This document shows positions 28,187 to 39,717 of a DNA stretch of 64,000 nt, one piece after another (the first letter of the stretch is position 1; every line of letters starts with the position of its first letter). Made by a program: the position numbers and the translations under genes. Below the pieces are notes generated by a model. That model was not told where the DNA came from. It worked only from the letters and a program-made list of their open reading frames with translations, and searched no databases. Origin of the DNA: Mycobacterium paraseoulense (GTDB taxonomy: Bacteria > Actinomycetota > Actinomycetes > Mycobacteriales > Mycobacteriaceae). Location of the stretch: contig NZ_AP022619.1 of the NCBI RefSeq assembly GCF_010731655.1, positions 434,001-498,000 on the forward strand, in the 5' to 3' direction.

Positions 28187-29596
28187 GTGACCGACACCGT
28201 GACCGTCACCGGCGGCTGGAACGAGCTGCTGGGGCCGAGGTATTTGAGGACCTCCATCCTGTTGGCCGGCGGGGTGGCGCTGTACGCCACCAATGAGTTC
28301 CTGACCACCAGCTTGTTGCCCAACACCATCGCCGAAATCGGCGGCAGCCGGCTCTACGCCTGGGTGACGACCCTGTACCTGGTCGGGTCGGTGGTGGCGG
28401 CGGCGATGGTCAATCCGATGCTGCTGCGCGCCGGGGCGCGCTCGTCGTACCTGACCGGGCTCGCCGTGTTCGGTGTCTCCAGCCTGGTTTGCGCGGCCGC
28501 GCCGACCATGCAGGTCTTGATAGCTGGGCGCGCCCTGCAGGGCGTCGCAGGGGGCCTGTTGGCCGGCCTCGGCTATGCGGTCATCAATTCCGCCCTGCCG
28601 CGGGAGCTGTGGACGCGCGGATCGGGGCTGGTGTCGGCGATGTGGGGCGTGGCCACGGTGGTCGGCCCCACGACGGGCGGCCTGTTCGCCGAGCTCGGCC
28701 TGTGGCGGTGGGCCTTCGTGGCGATGGCGGTGCTGACCGGCTTGATGGCCATGCTGGTTCCGGTCGCGCTGGCCCGCGCCACACCCAGCGCCGGCACGTC
28801 GCCGATGAAGGTGCCGGTGCGGTCGCTGCTGCTGATCGGCGCCGCCGCGCTCGCGGTCAGCGTCGCCCAGATTCCGCGCAACACGCTGGCGACGTTCGCC
28901 CTGCTCGCCGCGGGCATCGCGCTGGTGGGCCTGTTCGTGCTCGTCGACTGGCGGATGCACGCGGCGATCCTGCCGCCCAGCGTGTTCCGCCCCGGGCCCC
29001 TGAAGTGGATCTATCTGACGATGGGCGTGCTGATGGGCGCCGCCATGGTCAACACCTACGTGCCGTTGTTCGGGCAGCGGCTGGCACACCTGACCCCGAT
29101 CGCGGCCGGTTTCCTGGGCGCGGCGCTCGCGCTCGGCTGGACGGTCAGCGAAATCCTCAGCGCGTCGTTGGAGAACCCGCGCACGATCGGGCGGGTAATC
29201 GTAGCGGCCCCGATCGTCGCCGCCTCCGGCCTCGCCCTGGCCGCCGTCGCCCGCCGAGGGGACACCTCGTCGTGGACGGCCGCGCTGTGGGCGGTGGCGC
29301 TGCTGGTGGCGGGGACCGGGATCGGGATGGCCTGGCCACACCTGTCCGCGCGCGCGATGGCCTCGGTCGACGACCCGGCCGAAGGCGGAGCCGCCTCGGC
29401 CGCGATCAACACCGTCCAGCTGATCTCCGCGGCGATCGCCGCCGGCCTGGCCGGGGTGGTGGTCAACACCGCCAAGGGCGGCGACGGGATGGCGGCGCAC
29501 TGGTTGTTCACGGTGTTCACCGTCCTGAGCGCCGCCGGTGTGGCGGTGTCCTACGCCGCGACCCGCGGCGCCCGCGAGGTGCAGCCGGTCGGCTAG
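28187..29596 (+). CDS. Major facilitator superfamily efflux transporter (Rv1634-like)
   Basis: This 469-residue protein has about 14 hydrophobic helices, as in the drug:H+ antiporter-2 branch of the MFS. The segment GRALQGVAGGLLAGLGYAVI resembles motif C of antiporters, and VVGPTTGGLFAELGLWRWAF is the usual motif after helix 5. It matches M. tuberculosis Rv1634 (471 residues), which is described as a possible drug-efflux protein. The substrate here is unknown. It starts at a GTG with a -10 box just upstream, 57 nt after uvrB, so it probably has its own transcript. The next gene is convergent. Confidence 0.92.
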   Translation: MTDTVTVTGGWNELLGPRYLRTSILLAGGVALYATNEFLTTSLLPNTIAEIGGSRLYAWVTTLYLVGSVVAAAMVNPMLLRAGARSSYLTGLAVFGVSSLVCAAAPTMQVLIAGRALQGVAGGLLAGLGYAVINSALPRELWTRGSGLVSAMWGVATVVGPTTGGLFAELGLWRWAFVAMAVLTGLMAMLVPVALARATPSAGTSPMKVPVRSLLLIGAAALAVSVAQIPRNTLATFALLAAGIALVGLFVLVDWRMHAAILPPSVFRPGPLKWIYLTMGVLMGAAMVNTYVPLFGQRLAHLTPIAAGFLGAALALGWTVSEILSASLENPRTIGRVIVAAPIVAASGLALAAVARRGDTSSWTAALWAVALLVAGTGIGMAWPHLSARAMASVDDPAEGGAASAAINTVQLISAAIAAGLAGVVVNTAKGGDGMAAHWLFTVFTVLSAAGVAVSYAATRGAREVQPVG

Positions 29597-29641
29597 TCAC
29601 TGCCCAACAAATGGTGGTTCACGCCGCCGGCAAAACGCGAA

Positions 29642-31213
29642 TCAGCGCGTCGACTTCACCACCTGCGAGTAATGGAACTGCCAACGTTCGACAATGCGAA
29701 ACCCGAGGTAACTCGGGAATCGATATGCCGGGGCGCGCCCGAATGCGGGTCCCGGCGGCAATGACCGTCCGACTTGATGGTCGGGCAGCGATGTTTCTTT
29801 ATTGGTAATGGTCCAGATCGCCGGACATTTGTTGATTTTCGCCGTCGTCAGCCACACGGCGACGTGGCCGTCCCACAGCGCCCCCACCTTCGGTCCGTAC
29901 GCCCCGCGCTCGACGTCGATCAGTGACCGGAAGGCCGCGGGCCGGGTGGCCAGCAGGGCGCGGATCGGACCGGGCCGCCACGGCACGGTGTTGTCCACCA
30001 TCAGACAGTCACCGGGCGCCGCGTGCGAGCTGATCAGATCGGCGACCTGGCTGTAGTCCCAACCCTCTTTGGCGTACGGCCAGCGCTGGATGAACAGGTA
30101 GTTCGGCACCGCGGCGACGGCGCAGACCAGCACCACACCGGCGATGGGCCACGGTTTGCGGGCGACGGTGGCGATGCAGACGGCCAGCACGACCGCCATC
30201 GCGGGCGCGGTGAAGATCAGATAGCGCGGGTAGTAGATCGGTTCGTTGACGGCCGAGTAGATGACCACGAGCGCGGTGGGGATGACGAGCCATGCCGCGC
30301 AGGCGATCAACAGCCGGCGCAGGTCGCCGGACGGGGGCCGGACGCCGGCCAGCCGGGCGGCGACCGCCGCCACGATGAGCACGGCGGACGCAATGGCGAA
30401 CGGGACGCTGTGGTCGAAATACTGGCGCAGGATGATGTCGAACGCGTAATGCCAGCTGACCGGATAAATCCAGTTGACCTGCCACACCTGGGCGTGGGCG
30501 AACACCATGAAGGGCGTCATGGCGGCGACCGCGGCGGCAGAACTGACCGCCCACCGAATCACCGGAGATTTCCGCGCTTTCGGGGGCGCCAACAGCGGCA
30601 CCATTACGGCGTAAACCGGCACCAACAGCACCAGGTTCAGATTCAGCAGGATCGAGACCATCAATGCCAGCGCGTAGCAAACCCACAATCGGGGCTTGTC
30701 GCGCCGGACGGCGGCGACGAGCAATACCGTGAGCCAGGCCGCCGCGGCGGCGGCGAAGGCATACGGGCGCGCCTCGATGCCCGCCCAGGTGGTGCGCGGC
30801 AGGATGGCGAACATGACGCCCGCGCACACCGCGACCGGCCGGGTCGAGAACTGCCTGGTGAAGACCGTGACACCCGCGGCCGCGGCGCCCACCGCCAGGG
30901 CGCTGGGCGCCCGTGACCAGAATTCGGTCGGCGGAAACAGCGCGAACCACCCGTGCATCAGCAGGTAGTACAGCCCGTGCACCGCGTCGATGTGGCCCAG
31001 CAGCCGCCACAGCTCCGCCAGCGTGCGGCTCCCCGCCGCCGATATGGTCGCGCCCTCGTCGAACCACAGGGATGGTCGACAGGCCCAGGCGCCGCTGAGG
31101 ACCGCTGCGAACGCGGCGATCGCCCACGGATCGAGCAACCGGCCGGGCGAACGGGCGGGCGCGGGCTGCTCGATCCGGTCCGCGACGGGCTGCTCGACGG
31201 TGGGCATGGACAT
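29642..31213 (-). CDS. GT-C membrane mannosyltransferase (CapA/Rv1635c-like)
   Basis: This polytopic protein of about 523 residues has the GT-C arrangement: an acidic pair in the first external loop (SLWFDEGATIS), about ten membrane helices, and a C-terminal extracytoplasmic domain with Cys pairs (GDCLMVDN, KCPAIW). GT-C enzymes use polyprenyl-phosphate sugars. The positional homologue Rv1635c starts the mannose capping of lipoarabinomannan in M. tuberculosis, so the same role is likely. The frame stays open upstream of the ATG at 31213, with start-like codons up to 31315. I chose the ATG pair at 31213/31207 that precedes a Pro-rich cytosolic segment and the first helix. Confidence 0.85.
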   Translation of the reverse strand: MSMPTVEQPVADRIEQPAPARSPGRLLDPWAIAAFAAVLSGAWACRPSLWFDEGATISAAGSRTLAELWRLLGHIDAVHGLYYLLMHGWFALFPPTEFWSRAPSALAVGAAAAGVTVFTRQFSTRPVAVCAGVMFAILPRTTWAGIEARPYAFAAAAAAWLTVLLVAAVRRDKPRLWVCYALALMVSILLNLNLVLLVPVYAVMVPLLAPPKARKSPVIRWAVSSAAAVAAMTPFMVFAHAQVWQVNWIYPVSWHYAFDIILRQYFDHSVPFAIASAVLIVAAVAARLAGVRPPSGDLRRLLIACAAWLVIPTALVVIYSAVNEPIYYPRYLIFTAPAMAVVLAVCIATVARKPWPIAGVVLVCAVAAVPNYLFIQRWPYAKEGWDYSQVADLISSHAAPGDCLMVDNTVPWRPGPIRALLATRPAAFRSLIDVERGAYGPKVGALWDGHVAVWLTTAKINKCPAIWTITNKETSLPDHQVGRSLPPGPAFGRAPAYRFPSYLGFRIVERWQFHYSQVVKSTR

Positions 31214-31454
31214 GATGCTTGTCACTGTAAAGCTGAATCCGCGAGCCGCGTCACAAATGCCCCGGGCCAATTCACCGCCCGGCGTCCGCATTCCGCGAAA
31301 AGCGGCGTTATGCAACGCTTTCCGCCTCGGGCCCGGGCATTTGAATGTTTAGTCACCGGCGATATTGTCCGTTGACGCAGGGTGGCCCCGCAAATTGTGG
31401 ACACGCCGCGCCACGCGGTGTCGCTAATCTGTTCCCTCTACAGCGGGCAAACGC

Positions 31455-31482
31455 GATACTGTCTTGGGTTGGCTGACCAACC
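31455..31482 (+). promoter_or_regulatory. Putative usp promoter -10 and 5' hairpin
   Basis: GATACT (31455-31460) resembles a -10 box. Seven bases later GGTTGG (31467-31472) and CCAACC (31477-31482) form a hairpin with loop CTGA, which would lie at the 5' end of the transcript. A GGGAGGGT ribosome site follows before the ATG at 31499. Confidence 0.4.
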
Positions 31483-31498
31483 GAAACTGGGAGGGTAG

Positions 31499-31942
31499 AT
31501 GGGCGCCTATCGGACTGTGGTGGTGGGAACCGACGGCTCGGACTCGTCAATGCGCGCGGTAGACAGGGCGGCGCAGATCGCCGGGCAGGACGCCAAGCTG
31601 ATCGTCGCCTCGGCGTACCTGCCCCAGCATGAGGACACCCGGGCCGCCGACGTGCTGCGGGACGAGAGCTACAAGGTGTCCGGCACCGCGCCCATTTACG
31701 CGATCCTGCAGGACGCCAAGGAGCGGGCGCACAAGGCCGGGGCCAAGAACGTCGAGGAGCGCCCGATCGAAGGCGCTCCGGTCGACGCGCTGGTCAAGCT
31801 GGCCGAGGACGAGAAGGCCGACCTGCTGGTCGTCGGGAACGTCGGACTGAGCACGATCGCCGGCCGCCTGCTGGGATCGGTGCCGGCCAACGTGTCGCGC
31901 CGGGCGAAGGTCGACGTGCTGATCGTCCACACCACGTCGTAG
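31499..31942 (+). CDS. Universal stress protein (Rv1636-like, cAMP-binding type)
   Basis: This 147-residue single-domain Usp protein begins YRTVVVGTDGSDSSMRAVDRA and has the nucleotide-binding loop GNVGLSTIAGRLLGSVPANVS (G-2x-G-9x-G-S/N pattern). The M. tuberculosis homologue Rv1636 binds cAMP more tightly than ATP and is thought to buffer cellular cAMP; the close match in the binding loop suggests the same here. A strong GGGAGGGT ribosome site lies just upstream of the ATG. It is monocistronic between two minus-strand genes. Two adenylate cyclase genes lie in the same window. Confidence 0.94.
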   Translation: MGAYRTVVVGTDGSDSSMRAVDRAAQIAGQDAKLIVASAYLPQHEDTRAADVLRDESYKVSGTAPIYAILQDAKERAHKAGAKNVEERPIEGAPVDALVKLAEDEKADLLVVGNVGLSTIAGRLLGSVPANVSRRAKVDVLIVHTTS

Positions 31943-31962
31943 CGTCGCCGGCGGCAGGGGTC

Positions 31963-32661
31963 CTACCAGCCCCGCTCGCGCCATTCCGCCAGGTGAGGGC
32001 GTTCGGCGCCGAGAACCGTGTCATCGCCGTGGCCGGGATAGACGACCGTGGAGTCGTCGTACACGTCGAACACGCGGGTCGTGACGTCATCGAGTAGCCG
32101 GGTGAAATCGCCCTTCTGCCACGTCTTCCCGACGCCGCCCGGGAACAGGCAGTCGCCGGTGAACAGCTGGGTGACCCCGCCCGTCGCCGGGCCGTCGAGG
32201 GCGAGCGCGACCGAGCCGGGCGTGTGTCCGCGCAGGTGGATCACCTTGAACTGCAGCTCGCCGATCTGGACGGTGTCACCGTGCGCCAGCAAACGGTCCG
32301 GTTTGACCGGCAGCGGCTCGGCGTCGATCTCGTGGGCGGCGGTCGGCGCCCCGGTGGCCGCGGCCACGGCCTCGAGCGCCTGCCAGTGGTCGAAGTGCTG
32401 ATGGCTGGTCACGATCAGCGACACCTTGGGCGCGTTCCGCCGGATCAGGCCGATGAGGGTGTCCGCGTCGTTGGCGGCGTCGATCAACAACGTTTCGCCG
32501 GTGGCGGAACACGTCACCAGATACGCGTTGTTGTCCATGGGGCCCACCGACGCCTTTAGGATCGTGGCGCCGGGTAGGGTCCGGCGGGCCGCGGTGCCGG
32601 GGTCGACGTGTCCGGTGTAGTCGTCGCTCGGCTCGACAGCGGACTGGCCTGAGGCGGTCAT
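31963..32661 (-). CDS. Metallo-beta-lactamase-fold hydrolase (glyoxalase II-like, Rv1637c)
   Basis: This 232-residue protein has the metal-binding signature SHQHFDHW (HxHxDH), a later LRGHTPGSVAL His, the FTGDCLFPGG Asp and a terminal YPGHGDDT His, so both metal sites look complete. Glyoxalase II-type members hydrolyse thioesters such as S-lactoyl thiols; the substrate in mycobacteria is not established. The frame is open far upstream on this strand only because it runs antisense to uvrA. The ATG at 32661 gives a short acidic lead before the domain. It is divergent from uvrA, 111 nt apart. Confidence 0.92.
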   Translation of the reverse strand: MTASGQSAVEPSDDYTGHVDPGTAARRTLPGATILKASVGPMDNNAYLVTCSATGETLLIDAANDADTLIGLIRRNAPKVSLIVTSHQHFDHWQALEAVAAATGAPTAAHEIDAEPLPVKPDRLLAHGDTVQIGELQFKVIHLRGHTPGSVALALDGPATGGVTQLFTGDCLFPGGVGKTWQKGDFTRLLDDVTTRVFDVYDDSTVVYPGHGDDTVLGAERPHLAEWRERGW

Positions 32662-32689
32662 AGCGGCCACGTTACTGGTCGAACGTTGC

Positions 32690-32712
32690 TTGTCGGTATG
32701 GGCACATAGCAT
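32690..32712 (+). promoter_or_regulatory. uvrA promoter of RecA-NDp/PafBC type
   Basis: TTGTCGGTA (32690-32698), eight bases, then TAGCAT (32707-32712) matches TTGTCRGTG-N8-TANNNT except for the last base of the first block. Transcription would begin near 32719, leaving a leader of about 55 nt with a GAGAGGG ribosome site before the GTG at 32773. Confidence 0.7.
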
Positions 32713-32772
32713 GGAATGCGCCGTGCGCATCAACGGCTGCAATACGCAAAAGATCCACTGAGAGAGGGCAGC

Positions 32773-35676
<2,904 letters not shown>

Positions 35677-35683
35677 CCGGTCG

Positions 35684-37426
35684 TCAGCCGGGGATCTTGG
35701 TCGCCATCTGGTTTGCGATCAGCCTGGCCTCGTTGATGATCCTGGGTCCGCAGACGTTGACGTCGAGGACCACGTTGGACACCGCCAACAGGACGTGCTG
35801 GCACACCACCGGGCTGTTGGCCAGCGTGTGCTGCAGGGCGATATCGGGCGGATTGCCGCTGATCTGCCCGAAGGTCCATTGGATTGGTGCTTTGTCGCCG
35901 GTCTGCGTCACGGTTTTCCCGCCGCAGTCCCGCCACTGCGGCCACTGACCGTTCACGAACCCCCGGGCCTGGTCGGCGGACGCGAAGATCACCGCGCCCT
36001 GGACCACGACGTAGCCGGGGTTGCTCTGCGGCTTCTTCATCAGCTGGGCGAGCATTGCGGTGTAGCCGCTGCTCTTGTACGTGCGGGTTTGGAAACCGAT
36101 GAACGCTCCGACGCATTTGTCGTCGGACAGCGTGCTGTTGGGGTCGGGGTCCGTCATCTCGGTCGTGCTGCCGTCGACGATGATGCCGGTGGTGCCGACC
36201 AGCGTGTTGACCTGGTCGACCGGAAGCAGCAGCGAATTCAGTTGTGCGGGAGCCACTGTGGGGGCGGCGCTGCTGGTCACTGCGCTCGAGGTGGGTGCCG
36301 CGATTGTCGTGCTGGTGGTGGGGCCCCCGGGCTGCGTGGCCCCCGACTTGTCGACGGCCAACCACACCCCGGTGCCCGCGATGACCGCGACGACGACCGC
36401 GAGCGCGCCGATGACCAGCCCCAGCCTGCGCTTGGGCGGCACCACCGGGGGCGCCCACGGCGCGGCGGGCGGAGCGGCGAACCACGTCGGATGGGGCGGT
36501 GCCGGCTCGGGCCGAAACTGCTCCACGCGCGCCGGCGGCGCGAAATACCGGCTGTGCTGGATCAATTCGGTCGCCTGGCGTTGGTCGGGCGTGCTCAGCG
36601 CGCGCAGGGCCGCTTTCGCGAGATCGCCCGCCGTGACGTAGCGGTCGTTGGGATCCTTGGCCATGCCGCGCGCGATGACCTCGTCGAACGCCGCCGGGAC
36701 GGCGGGATTGCGTTGGCTGGGGCGCGGGATGGGCTCGACCAGGTGGGCGGCCATCAGCGCGCTCAGGCTGGTGGTCTGAAAAGGTCTTGTGCCCGTGAGG
36801 CATTCGAAAAGAAGGCAGGCCAGAGCGTAGATGTCGACGCGGTAGGTGGTCTCGTCGTCGCCGAATCGCTCCGGGGCCATGTAGTTCCAGCTGCCGATGG
36901 CGGCGCCGGTCTTGGTCAGCCGCTGGTCGGTGGCCGCGGCGGCGATGCCGAAGTCCACCAGATAGGCGAAGTCGCCCTCGGTGAGCAGGATGTTCTCGGG
37001 CTTGATGTCACGGTGAATGACGCCGGCGCGGTGCGCGGCGTCCAGGGCGGAAGCAACCTGTTCGACAATCGCGACCGCGCGCGGGGGTGGCAGCGGCCCG
37101 GATCGGCCGAGCACGGTGCCCACGTCGCGCCCCTCGATGAGGCGCATGTCGATGAACACCTGACCGTCGAGCTCGCCGAAATCGTGGATCGGGACGATGT
37201 GCGGTTCCTGCAGTCGGCCCGCGGTCCGCGCTTCGCGTTGCATGCGCCGGCGGAAGACGTCGTCGGAGCTGACCTGTTCGGACACCAGCTTGAGCGCCAC
37301 CACGCGATCCTTGACGGTGTCGTAGGCCTCGTAGACCTCGCCCATTCCGCCGCGGCCCAGCAGTCGCCGCAGCCGGTAGGGCCCAAACTGGCTCCCTATC
37401 CGCGAATTCGGCTGCGTTTCACTCAT
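35684..37426 (-). CDS. PknH-like Ser/Thr protein kinase with extracytoplasmic sensor domain
   Basis: This 580-residue kinase has a domain at 14-275: Gly loop LGRGGMGEVYEA, Lys46 (ALK), HRDIKPEN (Asp140), DFG (Asp158) and SWNYMAPE. A Pro-rich juxtamembrane segment leads to one membrane helix (about 335-357). After a Thr/Ser-rich stalk comes a PknH-type sensor domain (about 395-580) with conserved Cys pairs (DDKCVGAF, WRDCGG, VVCQHVL, VNVCGP). In M. tuberculosis PknH senses nitric oxide or redox state and acts on DosR and EmbR, but that gene lies elsewhere. This copy is placed after the small acidic protein gene (29-nt gap) and is convergent with uvrA, so it may be a paralogue. Confidence 0.93.
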   Translation of the reverse strand: MSETQPNSRIGSQFGPYRLRRLLGRGGMGEVYEAYDTVKDRVVALKLVSEQVSSDDVFRRRMQREARTAGRLQEPHIVPIHDFGELDGQVFIDMRLIEGRDVGTVLGRSGPLPPPRAVAIVEQVASALDAAHRAGVIHRDIKPENILLTEGDFAYLVDFGIAAAATDQRLTKTGAAIGSWNYMAPERFGDDETTYRVDIYALACLLFECLTGTRPFQTTSLSALMAAHLVEPIPRPSQRNPAVPAAFDEVIARGMAKDPNDRYVTAGDLAKAALRALSTPDQRQATELIQHSRYFAPPARVEQFRPEPAPPHPTWFAAPPAAPWAPPVVPPKRRLGLVIGALAVVVAVIAGTGVWLAVDKSGATQPGGPTTSTTIAAPTSSAVTSSAAPTVAPAQLNSLLLPVDQVNTLVGTTGIIVDGSTTEMTDPDPNSTLSDDKCVGAFIGFQTRTYKSSGYTAMLAQLMKKPQSNPGYVVVQGAVIFASADQARGFVNGQWPQWRDCGGKTVTQTGDKAPIQWTFGQISGNPPDIALQHTLANSPVVCQHVLLAVSNVVLDVNVCGPRIINEARLIANQMATKIPG

Positions 37427-37455
37427 CGACGTCCCCCCGGCGCTGCGCGACTTCC

Positions 37456-37704
37456 CTAGCCCTCGTCCGTACGCATCGACGCGCGAATCTGGGCCAACCG
37501 CTCGGCGGCGGCGCGCTCGCGCTCGTCGTATTGCTCGGCGACGGAACGGCCCTCGGGGGACTCGGCGTCCAGCTCCGCGTCGCCCAGAGACGTCGCGTAG
37601 CGATTTTCGATCTTCTCGCGCACGGACTCGAAGGTCGGTACGCCGGCGCTGTCATACCCGGGGTCGGGCGGGGTGCTGCCGGGCGTTTCCGGTTCGTCGG
37701 GCAT
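37456..37704 (-). CDS. Small acidic hypothetical protein (Rv1638A-like)
   Basis: This 82-residue hydrophilic protein is rich in Glu, Asp, Pro and Arg. Its C-terminal half is an amphipathic helix or coiled coil (AEQYDERERAAAERLAQIRASM). It has no signal peptide or membrane segment. A gene of this size and composition is annotated after uvrA in M. tuberculosis (Rv1638A). The ATG is at 37704. It is co-directional with the kinase downstream and the DUF6653 gene upstream (10-nt gap), so it is probably part of one operon. The function is unknown. Confidence 0.75.
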   Translation of the reverse strand: MPDEPETPGSTPPDPGYDSAGVPTFESVREKIENRYATSLGDAELDAESPEGRSVAEQYDERERAAAERLAQIRASMRTDEG

Positions 37705-37714
37705 GGTCGTTACG

Positions 37715-38152
37715 CTACTGAACCCCGGCGTGGTCCCGCCGCTCCCGTTCCCGATACCGGACCATCTGTTCCCAGTACACCAGTGTCAGCGCCATCTGCA
37801 CCGCGACGGCGGCCGCGGCGGGCAGCGCACGACGCCGCCCGGCGGCGACGACGGCCCCCAGCGCGGCCACCGACGTCAGCGCGCTGACCACCAGGGCCCC
37901 GTCCCGGGGCCGGCGGCTGATCCACATCTCCTCGCCCAGCATCGCCCGGGTCGACCAGGCCCGCTCGTGCGCCGGCTTGCCGAAGACGAACGGGTTGACC
38001 GCCATCCACGACGCAATCCACGCCGCATGGCTCCAGCGCCGCGTCCAGGGGGGCACCAGGATCAGCGGGGTGCTCGCCCAGCGGGTCCAGGCGCTCCACG
38101 GATTGCAGTGCCGCGCAAAGATCGCACGCCGAAGCCGTGCAACCGACGGCAC
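37715..38152 (-). CDS. DUF6653-like small membrane protein
   Basis: This 145-residue protein opens with RHCNPWSAWTRWASTPLILVP, resembling DUF6653 proteins, and continues NPFVFGKPAHERAWSTRAMLGEEMWISRR. Three or four hydrophobic helices are visible, including two near the C-terminus. The function is unknown. A GTG at 38152 lies 6 nt after the stop of the upstream esterase-like gene and 10 nt separate it from the next gene, which suggests co-transcription. Confidence 0.7.
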   Translation of the reverse strand: MPSVARLRRAIFARHCNPWSAWTRWASTPLILVPPWTRRWSHAAWIASWMAVNPFVFGKPAHERAWSTRAMLGEEMWISRRPRDGALVVSALTSVAALGAVVAAGRRRALPAAAAVAVQMALTLVYWEQMVRYRERERRDHAGVQ

Positions 38153-38158
38153 CCGCGC

Positions 38159-39640
38159 CTACCGCCTGGCGGGGGAATGGTCGGCCGGTACGACGACCGG
38201 GGTGGGGGGCGCGGGCGGTGCGGCGCCGGGCAACGAAGTCCGCGGAATTCCCGGCGTGCCCAGCCGGCCCGCCAGCCATGGCAACGCTGTGGCGAAGACG
38301 CGGTCCGCGAACTGCCAATCGTGCCTGCCGGGCTGCGCCAGCACCGCGCAGTCGATCCCGTTGGCGCGCCCCACCGCACACAGCGAATAGGCGGCCGCCG
38401 TCTGGTTACCGGGATCGGCGGCCGCCTCCCGGCTGGCGAGGTGGATCGCCCCGATGTCGGTGCCGCCCACCTCGCGGCGTGCCGCCGGCGAGCCGTCGGA
38501 GGAGATCGCGAACCAGCCGGCCACGTCGCCGTAGGGGCCGTGCCGGCCGATCACCGTGGTCGGGTCGAATGCCGCCCATGCGTCGGCGTTTCCGCCGAAC
38601 AGCCGGGCGATGGTTTGGGCCTTGTTGCCGGCGTTCGGGTAGAAGTCGCCGGCGACGTCGACGAACGCGCTGAACATGTCGGGGTGCATGACGGTCAGGT
38701 CGACGGCGCAGGTTCCCCCCATCGACCAGCCGGCGACGCCCCAGTGGGTCCGATCGGGGCTGACGCCGAACTTGGACACCATGTAAGGCACCACGTCCTT
38801 GGTCAGATGGTCCGCGGCGTTACCGCGGACGCCGTTGACGCATTCGGTGTCGTTGTTGAAGGCCCCGCCGGAGTCGACGAACACCAGCACCGGCGCCTTG
38901 CCGCCGTGGGTGGCGGCGAAGTCGTCAATCGTCTTGACGGCGTTGCCCGCCCGCGTCCAGTCGGCGGGGGTGTTGAACTGGCCGCCGATCATCATCACTG
39001 TGGGCAGCGCCGGCGGCGGGCTGCTGGTGAACCATTCGGGCGGCAGGTAAACCAGTTCGCCGCGGTGTTTGAAGTGCGATGCGTCGGAAGGGATCACGAC
39101 GGGAACCACGCTGCCGTGCGCCGGTCGCGCCCGTTTGGCGGCCAGGGCGGTGACGGTGGCCGGGTCGGTTTGATCCGGCAGGGGACCGGAGGTGAGCTGG
39201 TTCCACGCCGCCTGCACGGTGGGGAAGTAGCCCACCCACAGGTTGAGCACCAGCGCGGCGCACAGGGCGCACAGCGGCACGGCCAGCAGCCCGGCCCCGC
39301 GGCGCCAGCCGCGGGCGCCGCGCCACCCCAGGATCAGGACCGCGGCCGCCATGCCGGTCAGCGTGATCCACACCCACAGCGCGGCCGGCGCGGGATCGTC
39401 GGACAGGCCGCGGTCGACGATGTACCAGTGCGTCAGGTAGGCGGCGGCGGCACCGGCCAGCGCGGCCGTCGGCAACCACACCGTCCGCCACCGGCGCGAC
39501 CGCCAGCCGACGGCCAGCGTCAGGACCACCGCGGTCACCACCTGGATCGTGGTGGGCACCCAGCCGTGCATCAGCGACGTGTGACTACTTGCCAGCAACT
39601 GCGTCATGGCTGTGGTCGTCGGCGCAATCACGGCATTCAT
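38159..39640 (-). CDS. Membrane-anchored esterase D/Ag85-like alpha/beta hydrolase (Rv1639c-like)
   Basis: This 493-residue protein has about four N-terminal membrane helices (about 28-150), then an extracytoplasmic alpha/beta hydrolase domain of the esterase D/antigen 85 group. The nucleophile elbow is GWSMGGTCA (GxSxG); acid and His residues follow (DVAGDFYP, PGRHDWQFAD). Such proteins resemble mycolyltransferases and lipid esterases of the cell wall; the substrate is unknown. It matches M. tuberculosis Rv1639c (489 residues). The ATG is at 39640. It is the first gene of a four-gene minus-strand set ending with the PknH-like kinase. An inverted repeat lies 25 nt upstream. Confidence 0.88.
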   Translation of the reverse strand: MNAVIAPTTTAMTQLLASSHTSLMHGWVPTTIQVVTAVVLTLAVGWRSRRWRTVWLPTAALAGAAAAYLTHWYIVDRGLSDDPAPAALWVWITLTGMAAAVLILGWRGARGWRRGAGLLAVPLCALCAALVLNLWVGYFPTVQAAWNQLTSGPLPDQTDPATVTALAAKRARPAHGSVVPVVIPSDASHFKHRGELVYLPPEWFTSSPPPALPTVMMIGGQFNTPADWTRAGNAVKTIDDFAATHGGKAPVLVFVDSGGAFNNDTECVNGVRGNAADHLTKDVVPYMVSKFGVSPDRTHWGVAGWSMGGTCAVDLTVMHPDMFSAFVDVAGDFYPNAGNKAQTIARLFGGNADAWAAFDPTTVIGRHGPYGDVAGWFAISSDGSPAARREVGGTDIGAIHLASREAAADPGNQTAAAYSLCAVGRANGIDCAVLAQPGRHDWQFADRVFATALPWLAGRLGTPGIPRTSLPGAAPPAPPTPVVVPADHSPARR

Positions 39641-39664
39641 TGTGATCCATTGTTAACCGGCCTG

Positions 39665-39685
39665 GAACATATTCACCGAATGTTC
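39665..39685. promoter_or_regulatory. Inverted repeat upstream of the esterase gene
   Basis: GAACAT (39665-39670) and ATGTTC (39680-39685) are perfect complements separated by nine bases. They lie 25-45 nt before the ATG of the Rv1639c-like gene, a good place for an operator. Confidence 0.35.
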
Positions 39686-39694
39686 GCAATGGGA

Positions 39695-39717
39695 CCGGCC
39701 GCCTGTCCCGCGGCCGG
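39695..39717 (-). terminator. Strong GC hairpin after lysX
   Basis: CCGGCCGC (39695-39702) pairs with GCGGCCGG (39710-39717) around seven bases, directly next to the lysX stop codon. There is no U-run, as is usual in mycobacteria. Confidence 0.6.

Noticed and set aside
32679..32694. Possible LexA (SOS) box upstream of uvrA
   Set aside because: Only the left half (TCGAAC) fits TCGAAC-N4-GTTCGA; the right half matches two of six. The PafBC-type promoter explains the region better.
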